Source: JAWXCM01 sp034408745 (lineage in GTDB: Bacteria; Acidobacteriota; Terriglobia; Bryobacterales; Bryobacteraceae). Taken from it: DNA of 25,748 nucleotides. A program made the translations under genes and the position numbers. Under the pieces are notes generated by a model. It saw only the letters and a program-made list of their open reading frames with translations, made no database searches and was not told the DNA's origin. How positions within the stretch are numbered: the stretch's first letter is position 1; every line of letters starts with the position of its first letter. The stretch is from contig JAWXCM010000280.1 of assembly GCA_034408745.1 (NCBI GenBank), positions 1 to 25,748 of the forward strand. Direction: 5' to 3'. Below are positions 6,664 to 14,967 of the stretch, one piece after another.

Positions 6664-9018
6664 ATGACTCAGCGAAATCCCGCCATCAATTTACCCGTAA
6701 ACGAGGTGCTTTCGCAAATTCTCCTGGCTATACGGGAAGGAGATAACGTAATTATCGATGCCGAACCGGGAGCCGGCAAGACCACTCGTGTGCCTCCTGC
6801 ACTGCTTTCTGTTGTTCCAGGCGAGGTAATTGTCCTGGAGCCGCGCCGTCTGCCTGCGCGAATGGCTGCCAGTCGAGTCGCTGCCGAACTGGGCGAGACG
6901 CTGGGGGAGACGGTTGGGTATCAGGTTCGTTTTGAAGAAATTAGCGGTCCCAGGACCCGTCTCAGGTTTCTTACCGAAGGGGTGCTCACAAGAAGACTGA
7001 TATCGGACCCGAATCTGGAGCGTATTTCCGTAGTGGTGCTGGATGAATTCCATGAGCGTCATGTGGATTCGGATCTTGCGCTGGCCCTGCTTCGACGGCT
7101 GCAAACCACCACGCGGCCCGATCTCCGGCTGGTGGTGATGTCGGCGACGCTGGATACGGCCGAGGTCTCGTCCTGGCTGAGCGGTGTGGTGATTCATGCG
7201 CCGGGCAGAGTGTTCGACGTGGCGGTTCGATACGCCGGGCATTCGGGGGCTCCGCTGGAAGAGCAGGTGGCCACTGCCGTAAACGCCGCCGTGCGCGAAG
7301 GCTGCGACGGGCACATCCTGGTATTCCTGCCAGGTGCGGCCGAGATTCGCCGTACGATGCGGGCCTGCGAGGGCATCGCGAAAGCCGCCGATTTGTGGAT
7401 TGCCCCGCTGTACGGCGACCTCCCGACAGAGGAGCAGGATCGCGCCGTTCTGCCTTCGAAACAACTTCGTCTGATCTTGTCTACCAACGTAGCCGAAAGT
7501 TCGTTAACAATCGATGGCGTTACAACCGTTGTCGACAGCGGGCTGGCCCGCATTGCGGGGGACTCGGCCGCAACGGGACTGCCGACGCTGGAGGTTCGGC
7601 GCATCAGCAAGGCATCGGCGAAACAGCGCGCCGGTCGGGCGGGCCGGACGGCGCCGGGCCGTGCCATCCGACTGTATTCGCAGGACGATTTCCAGCGTCG
7701 CCCGGACTACGATGTGCCCGAGATTCGGCGGCGGGAGATGTCGCAGGTGCTGCTGGAGCTGAGGGCAATGGGCCTAAGGGATCTGGCATGGCTGGAGCCG
7801 CCCCCGGCGCAGGCGCTGGCTGCGGCATCGGAACTGCTCGACAGGCTGGGAGCGGACCGATTCACGCGGGAGATGGCGCGGCTGCCTCTGCATCCCAGGT
7901 TGTCGCGAATGCTGCTGGAAGCGGAGCGGCGGGGTGTCGCGGGTGAGGCGTGTCGGGTAGTGGCGCACCTGAGCAGCGGGGATCGGGCCGAGCATACCGA
8001 TGTGCTGGAGGCGGCGCACCGGTCGTCGTCATGGCGAGCTTCGCAAATCGAGAAGCAGATGCGGCGGCTGATTCGAGCGCCGCGGGAGGACCGTGGGAGT
8101 GACGAGGATTTGCGGATCGCGCTGTTGACAGCGTTTCCGGACCGGGTTGCGCGGCGGCGGTCGGGCAGGGATGTGCAATTGGCTAACGGGATGCCGGCGG
8201 TGCTCGCCGAGGACTGGAACTCGGACTTGCTGGTGGCAGTGGATGTGGAGGACCGGCGGTCGGGGCCTCCCGTAATCCGGGCGGCGAGCGCGGTGGAGCC
8301 GGAGTGGCTGCTGGATTTGTTTCCGGACCGGATCCGCGAGCGCAACGAGGTGACGTGGAACCGGACGGCGGAACGGGTGGAGGCGGTCAGCGCTCTGCTG
8401 TATGACGAGGTGGTGATTGAGGAGAATCGGGGAGCTCAGCCACAGGCCGAGGCAGCTTCGGCGCTGCTGGCGGAGAAGGCGGTGGAGGCGGGGCTGCACC
8501 GGTGGACCGATGTGGAAGAGCTGACGGCGTTTCGAAACCGGGTGGCGTTTGCGGCGGAGTACGCTGAGGCGGTGACTCCGTTGGACGATGCGCTGGTGGA
8601 GGGGGCGCTGCGCGATCTGTGTTTCGGGCTGCGGAGTTTTCGGGAACTGGAAAGTGCGACCCGGGCTGGGGGCCTGTTGCAGGCGATCCGGTCGAGGCTG
8701 GGGCAGGCCGCGGAGCGCGCACTGAACGAGTACGCGCCAGAGCGGATCGCGCTGAAGCACCGGCAGGTTCGGGTGACGTATATTCCGGGTCAGCCTCCGT
8801 CGATTGCGTCGCGGCTGCAGGATTTCTTTGGGATGAAGGAGACGCCCCGGATCGCCCGGGGGCGGGTCGCGCTGGTGGTGCATTTGCTGGCCCCGAACCA
8901 GAGGCCGGTGCAGATGACTACGGATCTGGCGGGATTTTGGGCGAGGCTGTATCCCCAGGTTAGGAAGGAATTGAGTCGCCGTTACCCGAAGCACTCATGG
9001 CCGGAGAATCCTGGGTAA
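6664..9018 (+). CDS. hrpB: ATP-dependent RNA helicase HrpB
   Basis: HrpB is a DEAH-box helicase of the DExH superfamily 2 whose cellular role is poorly known. From ATG 6664 the product has 784 residues. The Walker A motif EPGAGKTTR includes Lys39, and the Walker B is DEFHERH at about 127-133, the DEFH variant typical of HrpB. The SAT motif VVMSATLD, the motif VI region KQRAGRAGRTAPG and the HrpB-specific C-terminus (QRPVQMTTDLAGFWA, then KELSRRYPKHSWPENP) are all present. The frame is open 32 codons further upstream, but that part is antisense to the decayed kinase and has no family likeness. Length agrees with the family (about 800). It is divergent from the kinase remnant. Confidence 0.93.
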   Translation: MTQRNPAINLPVNEVLSQILLAIREGDNVIIDAEPGAGKTTRVPPALLSVVPGEVIVLEPRRLPARMAASRVAAELGETLGETVGYQVRFEEISGPRTRLRFLTEGVLTRRLISDPNLERISVVVLDEFHERHVDSDLALALLRRLQTTTRPDLRLVVMSATLDTAEVSSWLSGVVIHAPGRVFDVAVRYAGHSGAPLEEQVATAVNAAVREGCDGHILVFLPGAAEIRRTMRACEGIAKAADLWIAPLYGDLPTEEQDRAVLPSKQLRLILSTNVAESSLTIDGVTTVVDSGLARIAGDSAATGLPTLEVRRISKASAKQRAGRAGRTAPGRAIRLYSQDDFQRRPDYDVPEIRRREMSQVLLELRAMGLRDLAWLEPPPAQALAAASELLDRLGADRFTREMARLPLHPRLSRMLLEAERRGVAGEACRVVAHLSSGDRAEHTDVLEAAHRSSSWRASQIEKQMRRLIRAPREDRGSDEDLRIALLTAFPDRVARRRSGRDVQLANGMPAVLAEDWNSDLLVAVDVEDRRSGPPVIRAASAVEPEWLLDLFPDRIRERNEVTWNRTAERVEAVSALLYDEVVIEENRGAQPQAEAASALLAEKAVEAGLHRWTDVEELTAFRNRVAFAAEYAEAVTPLDDALVEGALRDLCFGLRSFRELESATRAGGLLQAIRSRLGQAAERALNEYAPERIALKHRQVRVTYIPGQPPSIASRLQDFFGMKETPRIARGRVALVVHLLAPNQRPVQMTTDLAGFWARLYPQVRKELSRRYPKHSWPENPG

Positions 9019-9057
9019 CGGCACTCGGATTGCAATGTACATGGCAGGAGGCATGTG

Positions 9058-9387
9058 ATGAACTGGAAAAAACTCCTGTTGATGGTTCCGTTGGTGGCGC
9101 TGACTTTCGCGCCTGCAGCTGATGCTAAGGACCACGACAAGTGGAAGAAGCATTCAGAGCGGAACTACCGAGATCGGTCCAATAACAACGGGTACTACAA
9201 CGGCAATAGCCGGGGGTACACAGGTCTGGACCGGAATCGCGATGGCGTGATCGAGCGCTACGAATGGCGCGGGAATAACCGCTCGTTCGAGCGCCAGGAT
9301 CGCAACCGGGATGGTCGGATCACTCCTCAGGATCGGAACCGGTACAGGAATGACTCGAATCGTTACTACCCGTATTACGGTCGGTAG
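9058..9387 (+). CDS. Small secreted EF-hand protein
   Basis: The 109-residue product has a signal peptide (MNWKKLLLMVPLVALTFAPAADA) and a mature part rich in N, R, Y and D. Two EF-hand-like calcium loops are visible: D58-RNRDGVIERYE (12 residues, ending in Glu69) and D81-RNRDGRITPQD (ending in Asp92). Each has Asp, Asn and Asp at positions 1, 3 and 5, Gly at 6 and Ile at 8. It probably binds calcium in the periplasm or outside the cell. ATG 9058 is preferred over the GTG at 9055 because AGGAGG at 9046-9051 is six bases upstream. It follows hrpB by 39 bases and may be cotranscribed. The high Arg and Asn content around the loops is odd. The partner is unknown. Confidence 0.85.
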   Translation: MNWKKLLLMVPLVALTFAPAADAKDHDKWKKHSERNYRDRSNNNGYYNGNSRGYTGLDRNRDGVIERYEWRGNNRSFERQDRNRDGRITPQDRNRYRNDSNRYYPYYGR

Positions 9388-9404
9388 TTGAGAAGCCGCC
9401 TGTC

Positions 9405-10835
9405 TTAGTCCTCGGCCGGGCCTTTGATGGCTCGGAAGCGCTCCGGCAGGTGCTGCTTTGTGGTGGTTTTCCAGTCTGCCAGCGGCGGAGCGCCGATTCC
9501 CTGGAAGAATTTGTGCAGACCGCTTTGCAGGCTGCGGACCCGGTCGGCATAGGCCGGGTCCTTCAATACGTTTTTCTTCTCGCCTGGATCTACTTCCAAA
9601 TCATACAATTCACTCGGGAATTGCGCCGTGCGCTCAATATACTTGAGCGTGCGGGTTCGCACGGCTCGGACGTAGCTGTACTCGAAATACAGCCGATCTC
9701 GCCATTCGGCGGGAGGCTTGCTGCCGAGAAATCCGGCGTAGCTGACACCGACTCGCTTTTTGTCCGGCGGACCGGCTGCGACTCCCAAATAGTCGAGGAC
9801 TGTTGGGAACAAGTCGTAGCTGGAGATCATGGCGTCGACGGTGGCTGGTTTCAGCTTTGCGGGCTGATTCCAGATCATCGGGACGCGGATGGACTCTTCG
9901 TACATGTTGTACGGGACGGTGCCGTTTCCCTTCCCCCAGACGCCGTGGTGTCCGGCATTCCAACCCTGGTCGGCGGTAAAAATAACCACCGTATTGCCGC
10001 GGACGCCCATCGCGTCAAGCTTTCCCAGTACCCTTCCGATGTTGTAATCCATACCGGAAATCAGGGCCGAGTAGGCGAGTTGGCTTTTCCTGTTACCGTG
10101 ATGAATCGCGAGCCCGGAGTTTTGCGCCTCATTCATGGGCGTATCCGGGAAGCAGGAGAACTTGCTGTCGGCGTACGGGGCGGCATCCCGTTGCGGGTAG
10201 TAGTTGAACGGCGTGTGCGGCGCGTAGAACGGGACCATCAGGAAAAATGGCTTCGTTTTGACAGAGTCCAGGAAGTCGAGCGCGAAGTCGACCTGCAGGT
10301 CGGTCTTGTAGCCCTTCGGGTCGACGGTCTTGCCGTTGTGGACGAAGCCGGGGTCTTTGTACGTCCCGCCGCCACCTGGAACGGTGGCCCAGTAGCTGAA
10401 TCCGCGCTGCGTTTCTTCGTCGCGGCCCATGTGCCATTTCCCGGTCATGCCCAGAGTGTAGCCGGCCTTCTGGAGCAACTCCGTGTACGTAAGGTGCCCG
10501 TCGAGAAATGGCATGGCTTTCTCCCCGGCCGAGTCTTCCGGCAGCAGGAAATCCTGCACGCCGTGGCTGGACGGGAGCTTGCCGGTGATGTAGGTCATAC
10601 GGCTCGGCGAGCAGACAGGCGTTGCCGCGAACGCGTTGCTAAAGAAGACGCCGCCTCGCTTCAGCGAATCGAGGTTGGGCGTCTCCATGCACTTGTTGTA
10701 CCCGGTTGCCCAGGCGCCGTGGTCGTCTGTCATGAACAGGACCACGTTGATTTTCTGTGCCGCAGGGGTGCCGCCGCGCTGAGCCGATAAAGCGCCGGCA
10801 GCCAGCAGGGATGTGATGAATTCGCGGCGGCGCAT
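9405..10835 (-). CDS. Secreted type I sulfatase (formylglycine-dependent)
   Basis: The 476-residue product belongs to the sulfatase (alkaline phosphatase fold) superfamily and removes sulfate esters, probably from a polysaccharide. The activation motif CSPSR (Cys75 to Arg79, in ATPVCSPSRMTYITGK) carries the cysteine normally converted to formylglycine. Metal-ligand residues are visible in MTDDHG (Asp37, Asp38) and in FTADQGWNAGHHG. The N-terminus MRRREFITSLLAAGALSA looks like a Tat signal (RRREF), consistent with export. A gap of only 4 bases separates it from the upstream oxidoreductase gene, so the two are probably one transcript. The substrate cannot be told. Sulfatases of this kind are common in Acidobacteria and Planctomycetes. 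Confidence 0.92.
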   Translation of the reverse strand: MRRREFITSLLAAGALSAQRGGTPAAQKINVVLFMTDDHGAWATGYNKCMETPNLDSLKRGGVFFSNAFAATPVCSPSRMTYITGKLPSSHGVQDFLLPEDSAGEKAMPFLDGHLTYTELLQKAGYTLGMTGKWHMGRDEETQRGFSYWATVPGGGGTYKDPGFVHNGKTVDPKGYKTDLQVDFALDFLDSVKTKPFFLMVPFYAPHTPFNYYPQRDAAPYADSKFSCFPDTPMNEAQNSGLAIHHGNRKSQLAYSALISGMDYNIGRVLGKLDAMGVRGNTVVIFTADQGWNAGHHGVWGKGNGTVPYNMYEESIRVPMIWNQPAKLKPATVDAMISSYDLFPTVLDYLGVAAGPPDKKRVGVSYAGFLGSKPPAEWRDRLYFEYSYVRAVRTRTLKYIERTAQFPSELYDLEVDPGEKKNVLKDPAYADRVRSLQSGLHKFFQGIGAPPLADWKTTTKQHLPERFRAIKGPAED

Positions 10836-10839
10836 GGGT

Positions 10840-11985
10840 TTAGACCGTGTCGACCCAGCCGCGGCGCTCGTGGCTCTCGATCACCTTTTCCAGCAGCTTC
10901 ATGCCGTGCAGGCCGTCAGCAAATGTGGGGTACTCCACAGCGGCTGAGCGGTCGGCGACATGTTTGTAGAAGCGCCGGAAGTTCATCTTGTGGGTATCGT
11001 CGTAGCCTTCGCTGTGGCCGCCGGGAAGGTCGGCATAGGCGGCAGCAGCGGGCAGCATAATGGACGGGTCCTTGAGGATGATCTGGTTCGGCGAGTTGCG
11101 GTAGCCGACCCAGAGCTCGTCTGGCCGCTCCTGATTCCACATTACGCCGCATTTGGTGCCGAAGATCTCCATCTGGAACCGGTTCTTGCAGCCCGCGTTT
11201 ACCTGGCTGACAGTAAATGCGCCGCGCGCCCGGTCGCCGAGGTGGAGCAGAACGGCTCCGAAGTCCTCCGTGTCGATGGGCACGGAGGTGTAGTCCTCGG
11301 GGGTGAGCGTCTTGCCGGTGAAGGTTTCGATCTCACCCTTCGGCTTCTTGCGGGTCTTGTGGACGATGGTGAGATCGGCACACAGGGCGGTGATTTCGAG
11401 GCCGGTGAGGTGCTGCACCAGGTCCATCCAGTGGGATCCGATGTCGCCCATGGCACGCAGGGGACCGTTGGCGGCGCGTTCGATGCGCCAGTTGTAGTCG
11501 GTGTCATAGAGCAGCCAGTCCTGGGAGTAGGTGCCCTGAACGACGAGCACTTCGCCGAGCTGGCCAGCTTCGATCATGCGCCGCATCTGCTGCACCACGG
11601 GGTAGTAGCGCAGGTTGTGGTTGACGCAGTTGGGGACGCCTTTTGCCGCGGCGAGGTCGACCATTTGCTGGGCCTCGGCGACGGACATGCTCAGCGGCTT
11701 CTCACAGAGAACCGCTTTCCCGGCCTCGATAGCGGCCTTCGAGACGGGGTAGTGTAACGAGTTCGGTGTACAGACGTGGACGGCCTCGATTTCGGGATCG
11801 GCGAGCAGCGCCTTGTAATCGCCGTAGCTCTTGTCGACACCGATTGACTGGCCAAAACGGGCCGCTTCGGCGTCGTCCACGCCGGACACCGCCACGAGAT
11901 CGACGTTTCCAAGGCGGCGGATGGCTTCGGCATGTACTTTGCCCATGAAGCCGGCGCCAATAACCGCAGTTTTCACTCTCCGCAT
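10840..11985 (-). CDS. Gfo/Idh/MocA-family NAD(P)-dependent oxidoreductase
   Basis: The 381-residue product has the Rossmann motif AVIGAGFMGKVHAEAI (about 7-22) and CEKPLSMSVAEA (about 94-105) with Lys96, the conserved lysine of the EKP motif. It oxidises or reduces sugars or inositol-like substrates with NAD(P). The second half contains a beta-sheet substrate domain, with GDIGSHWMDLVQHL as a conserved dimer and substrate block. No secretion signal is seen, so it is cytoplasmic. The sulfatase gene lies 4 bases downstream, which fits a pathway in which a sulfated sugar is desulfated outside and oxidised inside; this is inferred. The start is ATG 11985, with GGAAAGGAA about 14 bases upstream. 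The exact substrate is unknown. Confidence 0.9.
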   Translation of the reverse strand: MRRVKTAVIGAGFMGKVHAEAIRRLGNVDLVAVSGVDDAEAARFGQSIGVDKSYGDYKALLADPEIEAVHVCTPNSLHYPVSKAAIEAGKAVLCEKPLSMSVAEAQQMVDLAAAKGVPNCVNHNLRYYPVVQQMRRMIEAGQLGEVLVVQGTYSQDWLLYDTDYNWRIERAANGPLRAMGDIGSHWMDLVQHLTGLEITALCADLTIVHKTRKKPKGEIETFTGKTLTPEDYTSVPIDTEDFGAVLLHLGDRARGAFTVSQVNAGCKNRFQMEIFGTKCGVMWNQERPDELWVGYRNSPNQIILKDPSIMLPAAAAYADLPGGHSEGYDDTHKMNFRRFYKHVADRSAAVEYPTFADGLHGMKLLEKVIESHERRGWVDTV

Positions 11986-12122
11986 AAGTTGGGTGCAGTT
12001 CCTTTCCGGATTGAATGCAGGGATTGCCAGTGATACTCTATCACCCCCCCGGATGGGTCACGCGTCGAGTGGTCTCGAAACATAACCGGCATGTTGCGTG
12101 TTGGTACACTATGGGACGCAGT

Positions 12123-12419
12123 ATGGTTGTCCGCATTCGACTCAGACTCGGACCAGAAACACAGTCCGGGGCTCGGAGCCGGCAGTTGCTCCTGGCCGCC
12201 GCCTCACTGATGACACCGATTGCCCTGATGGCATGGGCGCTGGGGATTTGGCGTCTGGCGGCGGGAATGAAGTGGACGGGCGAGTTTGCGATCACGCAAG
12301 GGTTCTTCTCGCACTGGCAGGTGTGGTGCGCGGTGGCAATAGTCGTCCAGTTCGCAGCTTTCCTTCTGTCGCGACTGGCTGGGTCTCCGGACAAGTCTCA
12401 GGACGCCGCTCTTTCCTAA
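12123..12419 (+). CDS. Small membrane protein, tandem copy 1
   Basis: The 98-residue product has two likely transmembrane helices (about 22-43 and 65-85) separated by GMKWTGEFAITQGFFSHWQ. From ATG 12123 it aligns without gaps with the next gene: in residues 41-84, 23 of 44 positions are identical, including W43-R44, GEF, IT, W65-Q66 and W68. This alignment supports the start at 12123 over the ATG at 12111; a weak GGGA lies 6 bases upstream. The C-terminus is longer and more polar than in copy 2 (SPDKSQDAALS). I do not recognise the family. It may be an integral membrane protein of unknown function, and the pair suggests a local duplication. Confidence 0.7.
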   Translation: MVVRIRLRLGPETQSGARSRQLLLAAASLMTPIALMAWALGIWRLAAGMKWTGEFAITQGFFSHWQVWCAVAIVVQFAAFLLSRLAGSPDKSQDAALS

Positions 12420-12488
12420 ATCTTCGCCTTCGTTCCGGAAACTACCGGGGGTATCGCTGCATCTAAGTTGCAGAGGTAAGACGAATCT
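12420..12488 (+). promoter_or_regulatory. Spacer between the tandem membrane genes with two small inverted repeats
   Basis: The spacer contains CCGG-AAACTA-CCGG and CTGCA-TCTAAGT-TGCAG, small inverted repeats that could form weak hairpins before the second gene. A GAGGTAAG precedes its ATG by about 7 bases and may act as ribosome binding site. No clear promoter was found. Confidence 0.25.
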
Positions 12489-12755
12489 ATGATCGGGCGG
12501 TTTGCACTACCGTCGGCATTCTCCGCGGTTCGGACGCTGGATCGCAGCCAATACACCAGACTGGCGGCGTTTCTGCTGGGTCCGGTGGCCGCGGCAGTTT
12601 ACGCGATCGCGCTTTGGCGGTTTGCCGCGGACATGAACTGGTTTGGCGAGTTTTTCATTACGGCAGGGCTTTTTTCCCGCTGGCAGATTTGGCTCGCGAT
12701 TGCGGTCGCCATCCAGGCCGGGGCACACCAACTCAACCGCACAGCGCGGCGGTAA
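12489..12755 (+). CDS. Small membrane protein, tandem copy 2
   Basis: The 88-residue product is a paralog of the preceding one. It has two predicted membrane helices (about 24-42 and 64-80) and a loop with DMNWFGEFFITAGLFSRWQ between them. The W-R, GEF-x-IT-x-G and W-Q-x-W residues are shared. It ends in a basic tail, NRTARR, which would favour a cytoplasmic C-terminus. The N-terminus is amphipathic and polar (SAFSAVRTLDRSQYTR). A GAGGTAAG lies before ATG 12489. It is followed by a strong hairpin and then the rhomboid protease gene. No family is recognised; a pairing with copy 1 as a heterodimer, or as substrates of the neighbouring protease, is only inference. Confidence 0.75.
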   Translation: MIGRFALPSAFSAVRTLDRSQYTRLAAFLLGPVAAAVYAIALWRFAADMNWFGEFFITAGLFSRWQIWLAIAVAIQAGAHQLNRTARR

Positions 12756-12760
12756 ACGCA

Positions 12761-12797
12761 AAAGCGGACAGGTTCCGAATGGAGCCGTGTCCGCTTT
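12761..12797 (+). terminator. Strong hairpin between membrane protein copy 2 and the rhomboid gene
   Basis: AAAGCGGACA (12761-12770) pairs with TGTCCGCTTT (12788-12797). Inside, GGTTCC pairs with GGAGCC (12771-12776 with 12781-12786, one G-T pair) around a GAAT loop, leaving one unpaired base at 12787. This gives about 16 base pairs. The bases after it are only GCTATTG, so there is no full T-tract. It may be a weak intrinsic terminator, an RNA processing or stability element, or an attenuator before the rhomboid gene. Confidence 0.6.
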
Positions 12798-12825
12798 GCT
12801 ATTGTGAAGGAACGAAAGTGGCCCC

Positions 12826-13599
12826 ATGCCGTTGAGCGAACGCGATTATCCCGGCGGATATTCCAACAGATTCCCGCAAGGCGTGAAGTGGCTGATTGTC
12901 GCCAATACCGCCATCTGGCTGGTCAGCATTTTACTGGAGTTGTTCGGATTCAGCTCCGTGCTGAATCCGTTTCGCCTGGTTCCCATCCAGGTGGCTACCA
13001 GCTTTTATATCTGGCAGCCGGTCACTTACCTGTTTCTTCACGCCGTGGAAACGCCCTGGCATCTGCTGTTCAACATGCTGATGCTGTGGATGTTCGGCGC
13101 CGACGTGGAGCGGGCGTGGGGAACCATCAAATTCCTGCAGTTCTATCTGGTTTGCGGCGTTGGCGCGGGGCTTTGCGTGGTGTTGGCGAACCTGCTTTTC
13201 GGGAATCCGTATCTGGCCACGATCGGAGCGTCGGGAGCGATTTTCGGACTGCTGCTGGCGTTTGGCATGCTATTTCCCGATCGGTCTGTGCTTTTCCTCA
13301 TGCTTTTCCCGCTGAAGGCGAAGTACATGGTGATGATTATGGGCGCACTGGAAATGTACAACGTGATGCATTTCATCGGTGGTCCGGTTAGCAACGTGGC
13401 TCACCTCGGCGGAATGGCGATTGGATATTTCTATATTCGCAAGCAACGCCGAAAAAGCCCGCACAGCCGACCTCGCGGCAATACGAGCTTCTGGGGCAAC
13501 GTCAAAGGGCAGTACGAAGAGTGGCGGCTACAGCGGGCTCGCCGCAAGTTCCAGGTCTACCTCAAAAAGCGGCAGGACCAGGACCCTTACGTCCACTGA
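12826..13599 (+). CDS. Rhomboid-family intramembrane serine protease
   Basis: The 257-residue product has about six membrane helices and the rhomboid catalytic set: GASGAIFG with the nucleophile Ser136, His193 in SNVAHLGGMAIGY, and HLLFNMLMLW with His79 and Asn83, the oxyanion-hole helpers. It cleaves membrane-spanning segments within the bilayer. The N-terminus is cytoplasmic-looking (polar, with YPGGYSNRFPQG) and the C-terminus carries a basic, charged tail of about 50 residues with KQRRK and QRARRKFQ, which may bind membrane or nucleic acid. The start is ATG 12826; AAGGAA lies about 14 bases upstream. The upstream hairpin and tandem membrane proteins raise the possibility that they are partners or substrates. 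The 3' end overlaps the convergent hydrolase gene by 38 bases. Confidence 0.93.
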   Translation: MPLSERDYPGGYSNRFPQGVKWLIVANTAIWLVSILLELFGFSSVLNPFRLVPIQVATSFYIWQPVTYLFLHAVETPWHLLFNMLMLWMFGADVERAWGTIKFLQFYLVCGVGAGLCVVLANLLFGNPYLATIGASGAIFGLLLAFGMLFPDRSVLFLMLFPLKAKYMVMIMGALEMYNVMHFIGGPVSNVAHLGGMAIGYFYIRKQRRKSPHSRPRGNTSFWGNVKGQYEEWRLQRARRKFQVYLKKRQDQDPYVH

Positions 13600-14941
13600 A
13601 CGGCAGGCCGACGGGGGTTACCTCGGTGGCCGTGGTCAGCTTGATTTTCCCGCCTGTACCGGAATCGAACGTCAATTCCACCACTGAGGCCGTATAGCCC
13701 TTCGGTGGCGCGGTCAGTTTCACTTCATACACACCAGCCTTGACAGCCGTCAGGTCCGTGGACGTCCAGGCGCGGCCGATCTTGACCAGGCGGAAGTCGC
13801 GGCCTTCGGGGTTGGTTGCCTGCCAGAGCTTCGCATTGATGGGCGTGCCGGTGGTCTTCACCTGCAGAACGCCAGCCTTTGAGACCGTCCAGGTCAGCTT
13901 CGGACGGGGCTTGTTCTCCAGAATCATGGTGTACCAGGCGGCAATGCTCTCAATCGCGTCGCTGCCGCCCAGGCCGTGGTCGGCGTTGGGGACGTAGCGG
14001 ACGTTCTTTTCCCCGGGCAGGTCGTTGTAGTAGAGCCTCCAGGCGTCGGGTGGCCAGTACTGATCGCCGGTGCCATGCACCAGGAACTTAGGCATGGTGA
14101 AGCGCTCCCGGTAGCTGTAGGGATCCTCGATTTGCAACAGCTCTTTCATACGGGGATCGTTGGCGCGCTCCTGGAGACCGATGTCGGTATAGTCCTGAAT
14201 CGCGGGAATGTTGAAGCCGTAGTTGGCCTGGTGCAGCTCCGTCTGTTTTGACAGGTTCAGAGTGTCGATGACGATGGGGATGACGGCTGCGACACGTTTG
14301 TCGACCGCTGCGGTGGTCCAGGCGGTCCAGCCGCGCTTGGATCCGCCGGCCACCACGAATTTATTGACCTTGATGTTGCCGCCCTTCTCGCCCGCGAGGA
14401 ATTCCTGAACTACGTCCATGGCTTTCACGGAGGCTCGGGTCATGGGCAGTCGAAGGGGCCAGGTCTCGTCGCCGGTCTTGAGGAACTTGTCCCAGGTGTA
14501 AGCGATGATGGCGTCTTCGGTCCGGGTCTTGTCTTCGCCGGCGAACTTAAGGGGCTCGTTGGGGATCATGCGCACTTCGGCGATGATCGATTTCGATGAC
14601 TTCGCCAGGATCATGACTTCGTTGGAGGGGCGTTCAGGGGCCGGACGGCCGTTGGAACCGCCAGCGATCATGAGGAACGCGGTATCGTACTTCACCCCGG
14701 CGGGGATTACGATGGTGACCCAGTGCTTCCACTCGGTCCGATCGACCTCGGCGGCAGTGCGCCAGGTGCCGGAGGTCATGTCGATCAGGTGAACTGTGGT
14801 GTCACCGATCATTTTTGTGTTTACTAATTCATACTTGAACGCCGGATCGGGCTTTGCCACGAAGCGGTCGAGCGCCGTCTGACGAGGCGCAGCCGATAGC
14901 GCGAGGAAACCAAACAGTAAGAGCAGAGAAGCACGTGTCAC
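13562..14941 (-). CDS. PhoPQ-related (PqaA-like) secreted alpha/beta hydrolase
   Basis: The 459-residue product matches the PhoPQ-activated pathogenicity-related protein family (PqaA-like). It has an N-terminal signal peptide (LLLLFGFLALSA) and an alpha/beta hydrolase domain. The visible triad is Ser201 in VAGGSKRGWTAW (nucleophile elbow), Asp293 in VHGTGDQYWPPDA and His322 in NADHGLGG. A C-terminal beta-rich part (about 350-445) follows. It is probably periplasmic, and the substrate is unknown. The start is GTG 14941, as no closer ATG exists. Its 3' end overlaps the rhomboid gene on the other strand. No PhoPQ-like pair lies nearby, so regulation is not evident. The family name comes from Salmonella regulation and does not imply the same control here. 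Confidence 0.88.
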   Translation of the reverse strand: MTRASLLLLFGFLALSAAPRQTALDRFVAKPDPAFKYELVNTKMIGDTTVHLIDMTSGTWRTAAEVDRTEWKHWVTIVIPAGVKYDTAFLMIAGGSNGRPAPERPSNEVMILAKSSKSIIAEVRMIPNEPLKFAGEDKTRTEDAIIAYTWDKFLKTGDETWPLRLPMTRASVKAMDVVQEFLAGEKGGNIKVNKFVVAGGSKRGWTAWTTAAVDKRVAAVIPIVIDTLNLSKQTELHQANYGFNIPAIQDYTDIGLQERANDPRMKELLQIEDPYSYRERFTMPKFLVHGTGDQYWPPDAWRLYYNDLPGEKNVRYVPNADHGLGGSDAIESIAAWYTMILENKPRPKLTWTVSKAGVLQVKTTGTPINAKLWQATNPEGRDFRLVKIGRAWTSTDLTAVKAGVYEVKLTAPPKGYTASVVELTFDSGTGGKIKLTTATEVTPVGLPFSGRKGPGPAAF

Positions 14942-14967
14942 TTATGCATGATACGCGCGATGCCGGG

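Noticed and set aside
6650..6667. Five-codon leader peptide (MKKAA) overlapping the hrpB start in ATGA
   Set aside because: There is no ribosome binding site before it, and such short frames arise by chance.
8029..8994. Minus-strand frame of 321 codons opposite hrpB
   Set aside because: It is rich in R, P, Q and H, typical of antisense GC-rich coding DNA; hrpB motifs continue through the region.
9450..10790. Plus-strand frame of 446 codons opposite the sulfatase
   Set aside because: It is antisense to a clear sulfatase with intact motifs and has no recognised domain.
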